Shown here piece by piece: positions 1 to 10,563 of a DNA stretch of 64,000 nt. The notes beneath the pieces were generated by a model. That model had not been told where the DNA came from and made no database searches. It was given only the letters and a program-made list of their open reading frames with translations. Location of the stretch: the NCBI GenBank assembly GCA_000611775.1, contig KK106984.1, forward strand, positions 3,325,341 through 3,389,340. Direction: 5' to 3'. The translations under genes and the position numbers were made by a program. Within the stretch, counting starts at the first letter, position 1; each line of letters starts with the position of its first letter. The DNA comes from Umbilicaria muhlenbergii (Eukaryota; Ascomycota; Lecanoromycetes; Umbilicariales; Umbilicariaceae).

Positions 1-655
1 GAGACACAAGGCTTGAGGTCGTGTTCGCATTTCAGGCGACAGATCCAAGCGAGACAATATGTTGAGGACGAAAGCAGCGGTCTTGCCTGTGCCGGACTGC
101 GATTGACCAATCATATTGCTGGGAGGATTGGCAAGGAGGAGGGGTAGAGCCTTTTCTTGGATTTTTGATGGCCGTGTGAAGCGCATCTGGTATATGCCTT
201 TCAGAATTTCTGGCTTTCTGAGTACACCATGTCAGGTCTGGTGAGATGGACTCATGCAGCGGCAAGACTTACAGTCCAAGTTCTTCGAAGTTCTTGATGG
301 AAAAGAGTGGGTTGTTGGGGTCCGCCTGCATGTCGCTCAACTTGACTTCGACATCGTACTCCGGCTCTTTTAGGGTAGATCCGCCCATAGGCTCGCCAGC
401 CCCATCGCTCTGCGCCATAGACAAGCTACTCTCCTTGCTGTGCGACTCTGCTTCTAGTTCCACTCTGCTCTCCAGTCCAGCCGCAGCGCGCGGATCAGCT
501 ACCGCTGGCGAGGAGACCTCATCCGCCCAGGAACCTAAGGAATCTCCCTGGGCGGGCACAAAAGACGGCGCAGCTGCATTGGTACCGTTGGATGATGAGG
601 GTTTGGAGATGCGATGTTCCAGAGACGATGGTGCCGGTGCTTGTTCTGAAGCCAT
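1..655 (-). CDS. DBP5: ATP-dependent RNA helicase Dbp5, N-terminal part (runs off the left edge)
   Basis: DEAD-box ATPase that, in the known family, removes export factors from mRNA at the cytoplasmic face of the nuclear pore (with Gle1 and IP6) and helps translation termination. Two exons are visible, 655-273 and 217-1, separated by a 55-nt GT-AG intron (218-272). The N-terminal tail is Ser/Ala-rich and ends in [16 protein letters not shown] and FEELGL, joined across the intron to [13 protein letters not shown]. This is the Dbp5 signature. The Q motif ([13 protein letters not shown]) and motif I (SQSGTGKT) follow. The ATG at 655 (MASEQ) is the first in-frame Met; the open frame reaches further upstream only without an ATG. 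The DEAD, SAT and later motifs lie outside the window. Identification is very secure, but completeness cannot be judged. Confidence 0.95.
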
Positions 656-1364
656 GACTCTGGTTTGATCACTAGATGAGATGAGCTTGACGGCGTAGCT
701 CGGCGTGCCCACGGACACCAGAAAGAAAATGCCTTGGATTTCTCAGCGGAATGACAGGTCCCAATACTGATGTTTGGCGCTGGTTGAGTTCGCGTGCAGG
801 ATAAAAGCTGATGAGTTCATATAGCCATGTATGGAAGGAATGTGGATGGCCGACTTTGCTCGTTCAACTGCTGAGTCTGAGGTGTAGAATAAGGAGTGAA
901 TGATAACACCAAATACTGTGGGGTCAATATTGCGGATATGCGGTTCACCTCTATGAAGGCAGCAAGGGAGATGCGGCATCAAAGTAGTGGGGCATGAAGC
1001 GGCTCTGCCCTACGGAGGGCGTGGAGTGCGGCAGATGTTCGGGATCCGGCGATACTAAAAGACCGGCGCAGCAAGTTTGACAGGTTTGCCCTGTGCTACA
1101 TCTCCAAAGTCAGACGCATCCGGCCCTGGTCTCACCCTCAATGGAAAGAGGCTTGATCAATGCCTGCCATTGTTGCTGCACAACAATCCACTCGTTTTGC
1201 ATTTGACGCTTGACCTTTAGAAGTCCAGACCAACATACCGTCTGGATACACATATTCGCACACATCACGGCCGCCTACACGATTGGCTTTCTAGCCGAGG
1301 TTGGGCTGGACAAAGCTTGGGAAAGCTTGTATGAATGTACTGAATTTATCAACCCCTTACTCTA
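656..1364. other. intergenic, DBP5 upstream region
   Basis: Divergent upstream region between DBP5 and the dienelactone hydrolase-like gene. No ORF with a recognisable motif was found. It ends at the TIR element starting at 1365. Confidence 0.5.
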
Positions 1365-1615
1365 CTCAGGCTAGTTTTACCGGAGTGCCCAAGAAGCGAG
1401 CTTTTGGAACTGTCAATTATCAGACTTGACAACTGAATAACTTCACAATACCACCAGATACAAAAAAATTTTCAGCTGTACAACTGTAATGCTCACATAG
1501 CTCTACATTTGTGCAGTAGAATGTTTCCTGCTATCTGCTCATGCCGGGAAGTTATCCCCTGAAAACCACAATTCTTCTTGTGGTTGTTTGGGCACTCCGG
1601 TAAAACTAGCCTGAG
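1365..1615. mobile_element. short non-autonomous TIR element (MITE, Tc1/mariner-like) with TA ends
   Basis: A 251-bp segment is bounded by perfect inverted repeats: 1365-1390 reads CTCAGGCTAGTTTTACC and continues through GGAGTGCCC, and 1590-1615 is its reverse complement. A TA dinucleotide lies directly outside each end (1363-1364 and 1616-1617), as expected for the TA target duplication of Tc1/mariner/pogo transposons. The interior is AT-rich with no coding frame, so the copy would need a transposase supplied elsewhere. The repeat ends are seen directly; the superfamily is inferred from the TA ends alone. It lies in the shared DBP5/hydrolase upstream region. Confidence 0.8.
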
Positions 1616-1824
1616 TACAAGGTAGTATTATGTCCGCCGGCCAGGGCCACACTTAGGTAAGCTTAAGTTGGATCCGCCCTGAAAACATAACGACAAGCGT
1701 GTACCAAGTCCATCAGACTATATAGAGCGTATCAATCTCTATATCATTCATTACCCTGTTCACTTTAGAGGGTCTTGCGCCCTCTACCATTCACGTTCGC
1801 AACTCTTCAGAATTCAGAGCAGTC

Positions 1825-2816
1825 ATGGCAAACGTGGCGGCGTCAATGCCCTGCAGAGATTGTGCAACCGGCATACTGCATGAGGGGACCCCCAAAGGGC
1901 GCGTTGAGACACTCCATGGCCTACCAACCTACATCGCGGATCCGCCCTCGGGCACCGCACCTAAGGGCATCGTTGTCATTATCCCAGATGCCTTCGGATG
2001 GGAGCTACCGAATTCGCGAGTGCTCGCGGATAGCTACGCGGAAAAGGGCAATCTTCGAGTGTACCTACCTGACTTCATGGACGGTGAGGGGCCCATTTTC
2101 CCGTCGTGCTTTCGGGCGCACACTAATCGTCATCCAGGGCATTGGATCACCCACGATCTTCTGACCAGTCTAGAACAAGTCGCCGAACCTGCGCCCTCGT
2201 ACTGGGGCGTTGTCTTGAAGATGTACGGCTCCCCAAGTCAAAGAAATGCCATCAATGCGCACAGAAGTGCTGACATGCATATGACAGATTCCCCGGCCTG
2301 CGCTCCTTCGCCGGTTTCGCCCCCTTCCTATTCTTTAACCGCATGTCCGTCTCGAAGCCGCGCATCTACAAATGGTTCCACGACTTGCGCGCCGCCGAAG
2401 CCTCTTCGCTGCCCCTCTGCACAGCCGGCTTCTGCTGGGGCGGCAAGTTTGTAACGCTACTGTGCGCCGACACGGAGAAAGCGGCGAACGGGAAGAGTCT
2501 GGTCGATGCGGGGTTCACGGCGCACCCCAGCTTGTTGGACGTGCCCACTCATATCGAGGCCGTCACGCTGCCGTTGAGTATCTGTATCGGGGATGTTGAT
2601 ATCGCGCTGCCGATGGCGGGGGTGAAGCAGATCCAGGAGATCTTCGCGGAGAAGAATCGGACGGCGCCGGGGAGGTATGAGATTGTGGTGTTGGAGGGGG
2701 CGAAGCATGGGTTTGCGGTTCGAGGGAATCCGAACGTTCAGAAGGAGATGGAGCAAGGGATTATTGCGGAGGATCAGGCGGTCGGGTGGTTCAAGAAGTG
2801 GTGCGACAAGTCTTAG
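1825..2816 (+). CDS. dienelactone hydrolase family protein (AIM2-like)
   Basis: Alpha/beta-hydrolase of the DLH family; fungal members are cytosolic and mostly of unknown substrate. Exons 1825-2083, 2138-2222 and 2288-2816, with introns of 54 and 65 nt (CACTAATCG branch-like site in the first), give 290 aa. The N-terminus has CRDCATGILHEGTPKGR and LHGLPTYI, as in Aim2-like proteins. The nucleophile elbow GFCWGG places Cys at about residue 164. GDVD supplies a likely acidic residue, and KHGFAVRG places His at about 255, completing a Cys-Asp-His triad. The ATG at 1825 is preferred over one in another frame at 1775. Nothing nearby suggests a catabolic cluster, so a general detoxifying or housekeeping role is only inference. 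Confidence 0.88.
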
Positions 2817-3650
2817 GAAGGGAGGCTCGTGTGGGGGTGTGGGGATGTGGGGGGTTTGTGGCAAGGGGGCTGAGTAAGGTTGATCTCGATATGAAATAAT
2901 TGCTCGAGATTCTTGGGCCAGTACGAGTACCTTTCGCCACTGTCACGCCTCAGCCTATTACGCGGCCTTGCTGGGCGTGGTTGTTTCGAACTCTACAGAG
3001 AGGAGGCCGGCGGGCTTGGTATCTTGGTATCTTCGCATGCAATTTCCTCAGTCGCGCCTTTTCGAGTCGATTGTGCTCGGTGGCATGTATGGAGTAGAAT
3101 GTGGAATAAAACAGAAAGAGGCACTGACAATCATCGATGGTCCATGTGATAGTATTTCCCAACCGTTTCAGATGTTTCCGGTTTCTTCGCGCCTTGGCCG
3201 GCGCACCTCTCTCGCTGGATACGAGTGCTCCGCGTAGTTCCTGCACGGCGCGGGGGGAGGGTCCACCCACCCCTGCCGCGCCACCGTGCCAACGCTAGTG
3301 CTAAATATGGAAAGACTCACACGCGAAATCATGCCCAGCGCATTCGTGAGGGCGCCCCTTTTGAATCTCTTCCGGCCTTTCATTTCTCCTGCTTCGCCCT
3401 CGCTCTATCCTCCCCGTTCCATTTTTCATCCACCTTGATCTTTCCGATTGACAACCAGCATTCGTTTTGGTTGCTTCCCCCTTCTCCCTTCTCACTTCTT
3501 GATTCTTTACTAATAAACCACCGACTTCACTGCCAGTCTCTCACTCTCTCGAGACTCGCCCAACAGCGTTGTTTACAGGCTTTTGCGTAACGATACACCA
3601 AATTCAGGACTCAATAATCCTACAACACTTACGCCTAATCCATATTGAAG
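2817..3650. other. intergenic and CT-rich leader of the GH72 gene
   Basis: About 830 bp between the hydrolase stop and the GH72 start. The last 250 bp are pyrimidine-rich on the + strand (about 3375-3560), typical of promoters and leaders of well-expressed filamentous fungal genes. No other gene was seen. Confidence 0.5.
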
Positions 3651-5169
3651 ATGAAGGGCTTCGCGACCGTTCTCTCCACCTCGGTGGCCCTTGGCGCCAC
3701 CACTGCCTTCGCTAGTGCTCTTGCTCCTAGAGCGTCGACTCTTCCCACGGTCTCAGTAAAGGGAAATGGTACGCTCTTCAGGGAGTGTATTTGCCGCCGG
3801 AAGTGCTGACCTTAGTTTTAGCTTTCTTTGCGGGGAACAACCGATTCTACATTCGAGGTGTCGACTATCAGCCAGGTATTACAACATTACGCTTTCATTT
3901 GGTCACGGTTGCTGATCGTTATTGTCTTCAGGTGGCTCGTCGAACCTGGTAGATCCCATCGCCGACGAGGCAGTATGCACAAGAGACATCACCGAATTCA
4001 AGAAGCTTGGGATCAATACTGTTCGTATCTACACGGTTGACAATTCAAAAAACCACGATGCCTGCATGAATGCGCTGGCTGCAGCCGGCATCTACCTTGT
4101 TTTGGACGTCAACACCCCCTTGTACTCAATCAATCGAGCGACACCAGGCCCTTCATATAACGACGTCTACCTACAAAACGTCTTTGCAACCATTGATTCC
4201 TTTGCCAACTACACCAACACCCTGGCTTTCTTCTCCGGAAACGAAGTCATCAACGACAACACCACGACCAACTGTGCTCCATATGTCAAAGCTGTAACGC
4301 GAGACATGAGGCAATACATTGGAAGCCGCGGATACCGCAAGATTCCAGTCGGCTACTCGGCTGCCGATGTCGACTCCAACCGCTTCGAGATGGCTCAATA
4401 CATGAATTGCGGTACCGATGATGAGCGAAGTGACTTTTTCGCCTTCAACGACTACTCCTGGTGCGCTCCATCCTCGTTCGAGACCTCGGGATGGAATGTC
4501 AAGGTCCAGACATACAGCAACTATAGTATCCCGATTTTGTACGTTGTTCCCCAAGCCATGCCTATACGATATATTCCAGCTGACGATTTCCTTAGCTTGT
4601 CTGAATACGGCTGCAACAAGAAAACGCGTACATTCGAAGAAGTAGCAGCGCTCTACAACAGCGAGATGACCAGCGTCTACTCCGGCGGTCTTGTCTACGA
4701 GTACTCCCAGGAGGAGTCCAAATACGGTCTGGTCCAGCTCAACGGCAACTCCGTCACCGAGTTCCCTGACTTTACCGCCTTGAAGTCCGCTTTCGCAGGC
4801 ACCTCCAACCCTTCAGGCGACGGCGGGTACAAGTCGAGCGGTAGCCCGAGCACGTGCCCCCCTCAATCGTCCACGTGGGATGTTTCGAACGACGCCCTCC
4901 CGGCTCTTCCGGCTCCGGCTGCCAAATTCATGAAACAGGGTGCCGGTGCTGGTGTGGGTTTGACGGGCGCCGGTTCGCAGAATGCGGGTACTCAGAGTTC
5001 GGGAACCGCGACCGCTGGGTCGGGATCCGTCACTGCTACTTCGACTGCCTCGGGGGGTAAGAAGACTGGTGCGGCTTCTGGTCTTCGTGCGCCGGAGATG
5101 GCTGTTGCTCCTATCATCTGTGGTCTTGTTGTCGTGGCTTCTACTTTCCTGGGTGCGGCTCTTTTGTAA
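3651..5169 (+). CDS. GPI-anchored 1,3-beta-glucanosyltransferase, GH72 (Gas/Gel family)
   Basis: Cell-wall enzyme that cuts and religates beta-1,3-glucan chains at the plasma membrane. Exons 3651-3768, 3822-3875, 3932-4538 and 4596-5169 give 450 aa. The fourth-exon junction matters: the 57-nt intron 4539-4595 has no in-frame stop and could be mistaken for coding sequence, but removing it restores SIPIFLSEYGCN. A signal peptide (MKGFATVLSTSVALGATTAF) is followed by VKGNAFFAGNNRFYIRGVDY. The catalytic acid/base is Glu162 in SGNEV and the nucleophile is Glu263 in LSEYG. After the catalytic domain comes a Ser/Thr/Gly-rich linker and a hydrophobic C-terminus typical of GPI addition. I see no full Cys-rich CBM43 module, so it resembles the short Gel1-type subgroup. 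Confidence 0.95.
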
Positions 5170-7018
5170 ACGGGCTTTGTTGCGGTTTCGGGGTGTAGGA
5201 ATACGGATGAAATTGTTCTTGAGTGCTGAGCGAAACATTTATGTGTTCGTATATATTTGATTTGGGGGGTTCTGCCCACGTGTTGTTGTCTTCCTGGTTG
5301 AATACAACGGAGGGTTCGTGAGTGCAATAGAACTTGATTTGGATTACTCTGGGTATCTCACTCGAGCTCGATGGGGAAGTGTGACCGTTGGCTTTGAGAC
5401 TGGGAAGATCATGCTGGTGACTTTTGTGACGTCTGACATGCTCATGATGTAGGGAAGGTACCAGGTACAGCAGCTCCGCTCATGAGACTTCTCCAAACCT
5501 GACAGCGGTTACTATATTGTACGCTGGAACCCCTATAACGATACACTGCGCGGCAGGGAGATGATGGTATAGCAGGGTTGCTCTATATCTAATATATGTC
5601 GGTAAGCCCGGACGCGAAGGCCTGGGACTACGCCTTGCTGACGGCCTTCCTCCTATCAGCAGGCCTTGTAGGTATAGTGTTCGAAACCTCTTCATACAAC
5701 GACGTTAATCTGCGAGTTGCCCGCGCCGGCTGGGTTATCTTGCTCTACAACCAATCGAACCGTGCATTCGGAGCTTCAGATACTGTACGGTAGAAGAGGG
5801 AAGTCGTTCCAGCCTGTCAGACTCCGGAGGTATGTGTTGGGCATTTGCGGGCATAAGTCGACGATGCTGATGAGTGGCGCCGTAGCGAAGAGCTCAAGAA
5901 AAGAAGGAATGCCACCGTGTCCCCTGGTTGGCTAAGCACGGCTCAGGGTGGTGGTGGCGGTGACATGATGTTACTAGAGGGTCGCCGGGGGTCGAAGTTT
6001 GTACGACCAGAGGTGCGATTGAGGTGCTGGTCAGCTGACGTTGGACAATGTGATGTTCTACCTCTAAGCCTAGCGATTCAGAGAGGGATCTGTGGACACC
6101 AGGGGGGAAGATATGGATGGTATGAGAAGGATGATGGACTTGCGGATTCGTCAGGACTTTGGAGGTGTGTTGATTTTGACGGATCGACTCCGTGGTGGTT
6201 TCTTGTGATGGTGATCTTCGCATACGGCTAGACATCTGGTACCGTAGTTGAGAAAACTTCACCTGAGGTTGCTTCCAGCTTGTGCTTCTAATCTCGTATG
6301 GGAGATGTCGTAGATGAAGAGAATGAATATGCTGCACGCTCTGCTGTAGTTGATCCATCGTCAAAGCTAGCTAACCCTGTCTAAGAAATAGATCTAAGCT
6401 CACCATCCAGCCCTTTGCGTCAAGCATGCTCCACTCACTCGCTCACGCCAGGGCATGTTCTCCTCTTGATCTGGTTGATTACTAGAGGTTCCACACACAA
6501 CACATTCTTTTCAGGATCAGTCCGGCGATGCATAACATCGATAGTAACGCTGACGAAACCGGTGGTTATCACATTCAGAACATTCTTGGAAAGAAGCACT
6601 GCACAGGAGAGGCGAAGCAGCCTGCAAGTTGAGAGAAGAGCTTCTTAAGATGTAGCAAATGCCAGTGTCTTTTCGTAGAAGATAGGCCGTGCCAAATGGA
6701 CAATTCTACTTGCTCCAGAGTTTCAATATCTTCACTCCGTAGGACCGCTCGTCTACGACCATTCCGACTTAGACCATAGCGACCGAGATGAAAAGTGGCG
6801 TGACCGATCATCTAGCCTTCCATTCGCCCCTCACCAGAGCCCAGGCTTCACGCCTCAAACCGTGAGGACATCGGCCTCCGTCATCGCACCTAACGACAAA
6901 CTCAAATGATACACCCCACCTTCCCCTCCCTTCCCCCATCATTTAAGACCCCAACCCCTTCCCCATCCTTTCCCCATCCTTCCCCTTTTTCCCCTTCCCT
7001 CCCCCTTCCTCCCTCTCT
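5170..7018. other. 1.85-kb intergenic region, no supported gene
   Basis: Only short overlapping ORFs on both strands (for example 5894-6364 minus and 5917-6231 plus) without signal peptides, domains or a splice pattern that joins them. The right end (6900-7018) is a C-rich, T-containing simple-sequence tract on the + strand that continues into the next gene. Confidence 0.5.
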
Positions 7019-7714
7019 CTACCCAATCCACCACCCCGCCCCAAACCTTCTCTCCCACCCCAACTCCATCCCCATCCCCATCCCCATCCCCCACTCCCCC
7101 TCCTCCCCCTCCACCTCCAACCCCTCCAACGCCGCCATAGCCGTACCATAATGCCGCGCCCTCTTCTCATCCGCATACCCCGGAAACGCTCTGATCATGC
7201 ATTGCATGACGCACTCTGCCAATTCGGGGTCGATTTGCGTGGCGCCGGGGATGCGGGTGGCGGCGGATGGAGGGAGGCTGTGGTGAGTGAGGCTGTAGGT
7301 TGTTAGGGCGTGGGTGAGGGGGATGGGGAGGATGAACGGGGGGGTAGGGGGGTGGGAGGTGGCGGCGGGGGTTGGGGTTTGGGAAGTGGAGGTGACCTTG
7401 GTGGTGGTGGTGGTGGTGGGGGTTGAAAGGTCATGGGTCGTGAGGTGGTGGGTCGTGAGAGTATGGGTGGCGAGAGTGTGGGTAGTGAGATTGTGGGTCG
7501 TGAGGTTGTGGGTGGCGGATCGAGAGAGGGTGCATTCGGCGGAGGGGAGATTGCAGTGGGAGCAGAGGCGGAGGGAGGTGGCTGTGGGGTCTTTACGTGG
7601 GCCGGGTTTGGTAGTGGGGGTTTTGGCGACGGCGCGGTCGAGGCGGGCTTTGGATGTTGAGGCGACGGTGCTGGCGGGGCCGGTGGGGCGGAAGGGGGGT
7701 TTGCGGGTGCTCAT
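7019..7714 (-). CDS. hypothetical protein with Thr/His/Leu pentad repeats
   Basis: Not recognised. The frame stays open from 7858, but the first ATG in it is at 7714 (MSTRKPPFRPTG), giving 231 aa. Visible parts are a basic N-terminus, a short CSHCNLPSAEC segment (two Cys pairs, possibly metal-binding), about six pentad repeats of the type TTHxL encoded by a 15-bp minisatellite (about 7430-7525), a Thr/Pro linker, and a C-terminal stretch with IDPELAECVMQCMIRAFPGY that looks like a folded helix. The last residues (GMGMGMG) come from a CCCCAT simple repeat. The helical segment and strong codon periodicity argue for a real gene, but low complexity makes this uncertain. An upstream exon could exist. 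Confidence 0.5.
   Translation of the reverse strand: MSTRKPPFRPTGPASTVASTSKARLDRAVAKTPTTKPGPRKDPTATSLRLCSHCNLPSAECTLSRSATHNLTTHNLTTHTLATHTLTTHHLTTHDLSTPTTTTTTKVTSTSQTPTPAATSHPPTPPFILPIPLTHALTTYSLTHHSLPPSAATRIPGATQIDPELAECVMQCMIRAFPGYADEKRARHYGTAMAALEGLEVEGEEGEWGMGMGMGMELGWERRFGAGWWIG
7041..7101. repeat. C-rich microsatellite, CCCCAT units
   Basis: CCCCAT-type hexamers (CCCCATCCCCATCCCCATCC) inside a longer C-rich stretch at the 3' end of the hypothetical gene at 7019-7714. They encode Gly-Met dipeptides on the minus strand. Confidence 0.7.
7430..7525 (-). repeat. 15-bp minisatellite inside a coding frame
   Basis: Tandem imperfect 15-bp units on the + strand (GTGGGTCGTGAGGTT and variants), about six copies. 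They encode TTHxL pentads on the minus strand. The unit length is a multiple of three, so copy-number change keeps the frame. Confidence 0.8.
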
Positions 7715-8457
7715 CTTTTCGTTGGATGAGTTGGTAGTTGGAGGTGAGGTGCGTGTTGTGGTAGAGCGGATGAGGTGGTGTTGGTCTTGAAGGGTTGAGT
7801 TGAGCGTGAGGGTTGAGGTTGAGGTTGAGATTGGCTGCCGAGCGAGGGATGGAGCCAAATGGACATCTATGGGGGAACGGTATTAGATGGTGCAAGCAAT
7901 GAGGTGAATGAAGCCGAGATATTGAGATCTTTGAGGAGCACAGGGTACATGCAAGAGAATTGATCGTGTGGAGTGCGCAGATGGGTACTTACTGGTGGAG
8001 TGATTGTTTGCTAATTAGACATACCCATCCGCTCAGATCTTTAAAAACATGCTTGAGGACGTAACAACCAAGTGAGGTGTTGGCAAACTTGCGAAGTCCG
8101 AGGCAGAAGACTTGACTGGTATGATGTGTTGAAAGGAATGACGAGATGGATGAGAGGGAGCTCAGATCAATGAGAGTCGATCGTCCAATCGTGATTAGCG
8201 CGGTCACGTCTGCTAAATGGCAGCCTGTTAAAAGTTCAAGTGAATACATAGGGGTCCTCAACAAAGTGTCTCCTGTTTGAGCTTCACGTGCGTCGGAACA
8301 TCGAAGATCCCCTCACCTCCTCTCACCTGCAACACAAAAGCGCTCAAGGGGTAGGGTCCATGATTTCTTGGTTTTTTTTGGTATTAATTGCATCAACTAT
8401 GCACATGCAGCGCCCCCACCGCGCTTACCATTCTCCAAGCTCCTTCCACTCAACGCT
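7715..8457. other. intergenic, no gene seen
   Basis: Upstream region of the pentad-repeat protein and 3' flank of SNU13. Short ORFs only, none with a recognisable motif. Confidence 0.45.
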
Positions 8458-8954
8458 TTATATCATGAGCCTCTCAACCTTATCCTTCAACCCCCTAATC
8501 TGGCCCATCAGGTCACTAGCCTCATTGGTCGTGATACTGGCGGATATGACCGCACGGCTAACGCCACAAGCTCTTCCCAGCGCCGTTTTCGACGGGACAT
8601 AAACGTATGGGACGTTCTTGTCTTCGCAGAGGAGGGGAAGGTGGAGGAGGATGGCTAGAGGAGCGGTGTCGGCGGCGAGGATGATAATCTCGGAGATACC
8701 GCGGTTGAGTGTTTTGGTTGCTGGAGAGTTACAGAGTGAGTATAGTGAACAAGAATATCGTCGTAGGGTTGAGTCTACCTTCATTGGCACCTTTCTTAAG
8801 CTGGCGGTAATGACTGGCTTGCTGGACGAGGTCGAGGATTTCTTGGGTGAGAGCCTGATCGGCGATAGGCCAAGCTGGAGAAGTTAGGAACCGTCGTCCA
8901 ACTGGAAGTGTTATTATAGATCTCGCACTCACCTGCTGATTGTCCGTCGGCCAT
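8458..8954 (-). CDS. SNU13: U4/U6.U5 snRNP and box C/D snoRNP protein Snu13 (15.5K)
   Basis: L7Ae-family RNA-binding protein that recognises the kink-turn of U4 snRNA and of box C/D snoRNAs in the nucleus. Exons 8954-8933, 8874-8779 and 8720-8458, with two 58-nt introns, give 126 aa, the same length as yeast Snu13. The sequence has [35 protein letters not shown] and [20 protein letters not shown], followed by [12 protein letters not shown] and [13 protein letters not shown], the L7Ae core. The short first exon (MADGQSA) is fixed by splice sites and phase. It is divergent from the V-ATPase gene, with starts about 330 bp apart. Confidence 0.97.
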
Positions 8955-9284
8955 GGTGTGAAAGTGGTAGCCAAAGGGTTCCTTGCGTTAGCTCGCCCTT
9001 TTGCGCTTGTGGTTGAAGATGCTAAAGTGACCTCGTTTTCCAGGAAGCTCACAAAGAATAACTCGAGTTCGAAATGATGCTGGCACGTGATGTGCTCGCT
9101 AACGGCAAACCGCTAGCCAGCTTAGGCCTCCTTCAGATCCTCGACCTCATCTTCTCCATCGTCACCACCAGCAAACAACCAATCTCTTGCCACTCGCACA
9201 AGCAGCCCGATTCCATCGCTCGGTCTATTCTCCCCTCCTTTGATCTACTTCGTCTCTAGGCTTTTCGCTCTCCAGTTCGACACG
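8955..9284. promoter_or_regulatory. bidirectional promoter region, SNU13 / V-ATPase c
   Basis: 330 bp between two divergent start codons of housekeeping genes, with no room for another gene. It must hold both promoters. I see no specific site that I can name with confidence. Confidence 0.5.
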
Positions 9285-10234
9285 ATGTCTTCAGATCTTT
9301 GGTATGCCGCCCGAAAATGCTTTTTATCTGGCTTGTCTGGTAGATAAGCCATGGAGCTCTACGAGCGTGACGCCCAGTCCGCGCGAAGATTGCCATGACA
9401 ACAAGGTCATTCTGCTAACGTCTCTTTCGCTATAGCCCCGTATATGCCGTCAGTATGCCCTTTCGAAGATGACTTCGAGCGTCATCGACGGATGCCTGGA
9501 CACTCCAGCGCCGCCCCCGTTGCCCTGATCATCGAGGCTTCCGATATCTCAGACTCCAGATAAAACGCTGCTGACTCTGTATCCAGCCCTTCTTCGGTGC
9601 GATGGGCTGCACATCGGCCATCGTCTTCACCTGCTTCGGTGCCGCCTACGGTACTGCCAAGTCCGGTGTTGGTATCTCCGCCATGGGTGTCCTCCGACCA
9701 GATTTGATTGTCAAGAGTACGTCACACCATGGCTTTATGCTAGAAGAGAAAGGTGCTGATGGGGATGGCAGACATTGTCCCCGTTATCATGGCTGGTATC
9801 ATCGCCATCTACGGCCTAGTCGTCTCGGTCTTGATCTCGGGTGATCTCAAACAACAGCTACCGCTATATACCGGGTTCATCCAGCTGGGCGCTGGTCTCA
9901 GTGTCGGTCTTGCCGGCCTTGCTGCTGGGTACGTCTAAGTAATGTCCAGCACTAATCGCCATTCAAGCCTCAGTTGCATACTCAAATACTGACTGCGAGG
10001 ATTCTGCAGCTTCGCGATTGGTATCGTCGGTGATGCCGGTGTGCGAGGAACCGCACAACAGCCAAGGCTATTCGTCGGCATGATTCTGATTCTTATTTTT
10101 GCCGAAGTCTTGGGTAAGCATCTGTTGCTATTGACGTACCCATCAGACACTAATCATCATACATCACAGGTCTGTACGGTCTCATCGTGGCCCTGCTCAT
10201 GAACTCAAAGGCCACCACCGAGGCTGTGTGCTAA
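9285..10234 (+). CDS. VMA3: V-type ATPase proteolipid subunit c
   Basis: Membrane rotor (c-ring) subunit of the vacuolar H+-ATPase. Six exons (9285-9301, 9436-9448, 9587-9716, 9772-9928, 10010-10113, 10170-10234) give 161 aa, the usual length. The second exon is only 13 nt, and its donor reads GTCAGT. Four hydrophobic helices are visible. The proton-carrying Glu138 lies in [15 protein letters not shown], matching the essential Glu of the family. [20 protein letters not shown] and [18 protein letters not shown] are hallmark segments. The C-terminus (SKATTEAVC) resembles Vma3 more than Vma11, but that paralogue choice is inference. Confidence 0.95.
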
Positions 10235-10563
10235 ATGCAAACGCCAATCAGTGCGACTCAGTGGAAGGGCAAAAGGCTACCGGACGTGGCTTGTGTGGTG
10301 GAAGGTCGGAGAAGCTAGCTTGTACGAACAGTGGAGGGCGAGGTAGACGGGGGCGGAGTGTATAGGAGATGTTTAGGCATGAAGGATGGTTTTGGTCTCA
10401 TTTAACCTTGTCACCAATGTTGGCGTTCCTGCATAAGTAGAGCTTTGAGAAGGCGGATCGTACATAATGCTCAGCCGATGCTATAAGCTCTGGTTTCGCG
10501 AAAACCTTTTCCTTTTACAAACCTCCATTTCCACCACCACTTTCCATTATCCCCCTCCCCCCT
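10235..10563. other. convergent 3' flanks
   Basis: 3' untranslated space between the V-ATPase c and nucleoside hydrolase-like genes, which converge here. Nothing else was seen. Confidence 0.5.

Noticed and set aside
4539-4595. Coding read-through of 19 codons in the GH72 gene
   Set aside because: The segment has a GT donor and a TTAG acceptor, and removing it restores the catalytic FLSEYG motif, so it is an intron without a stop, not an insertion.
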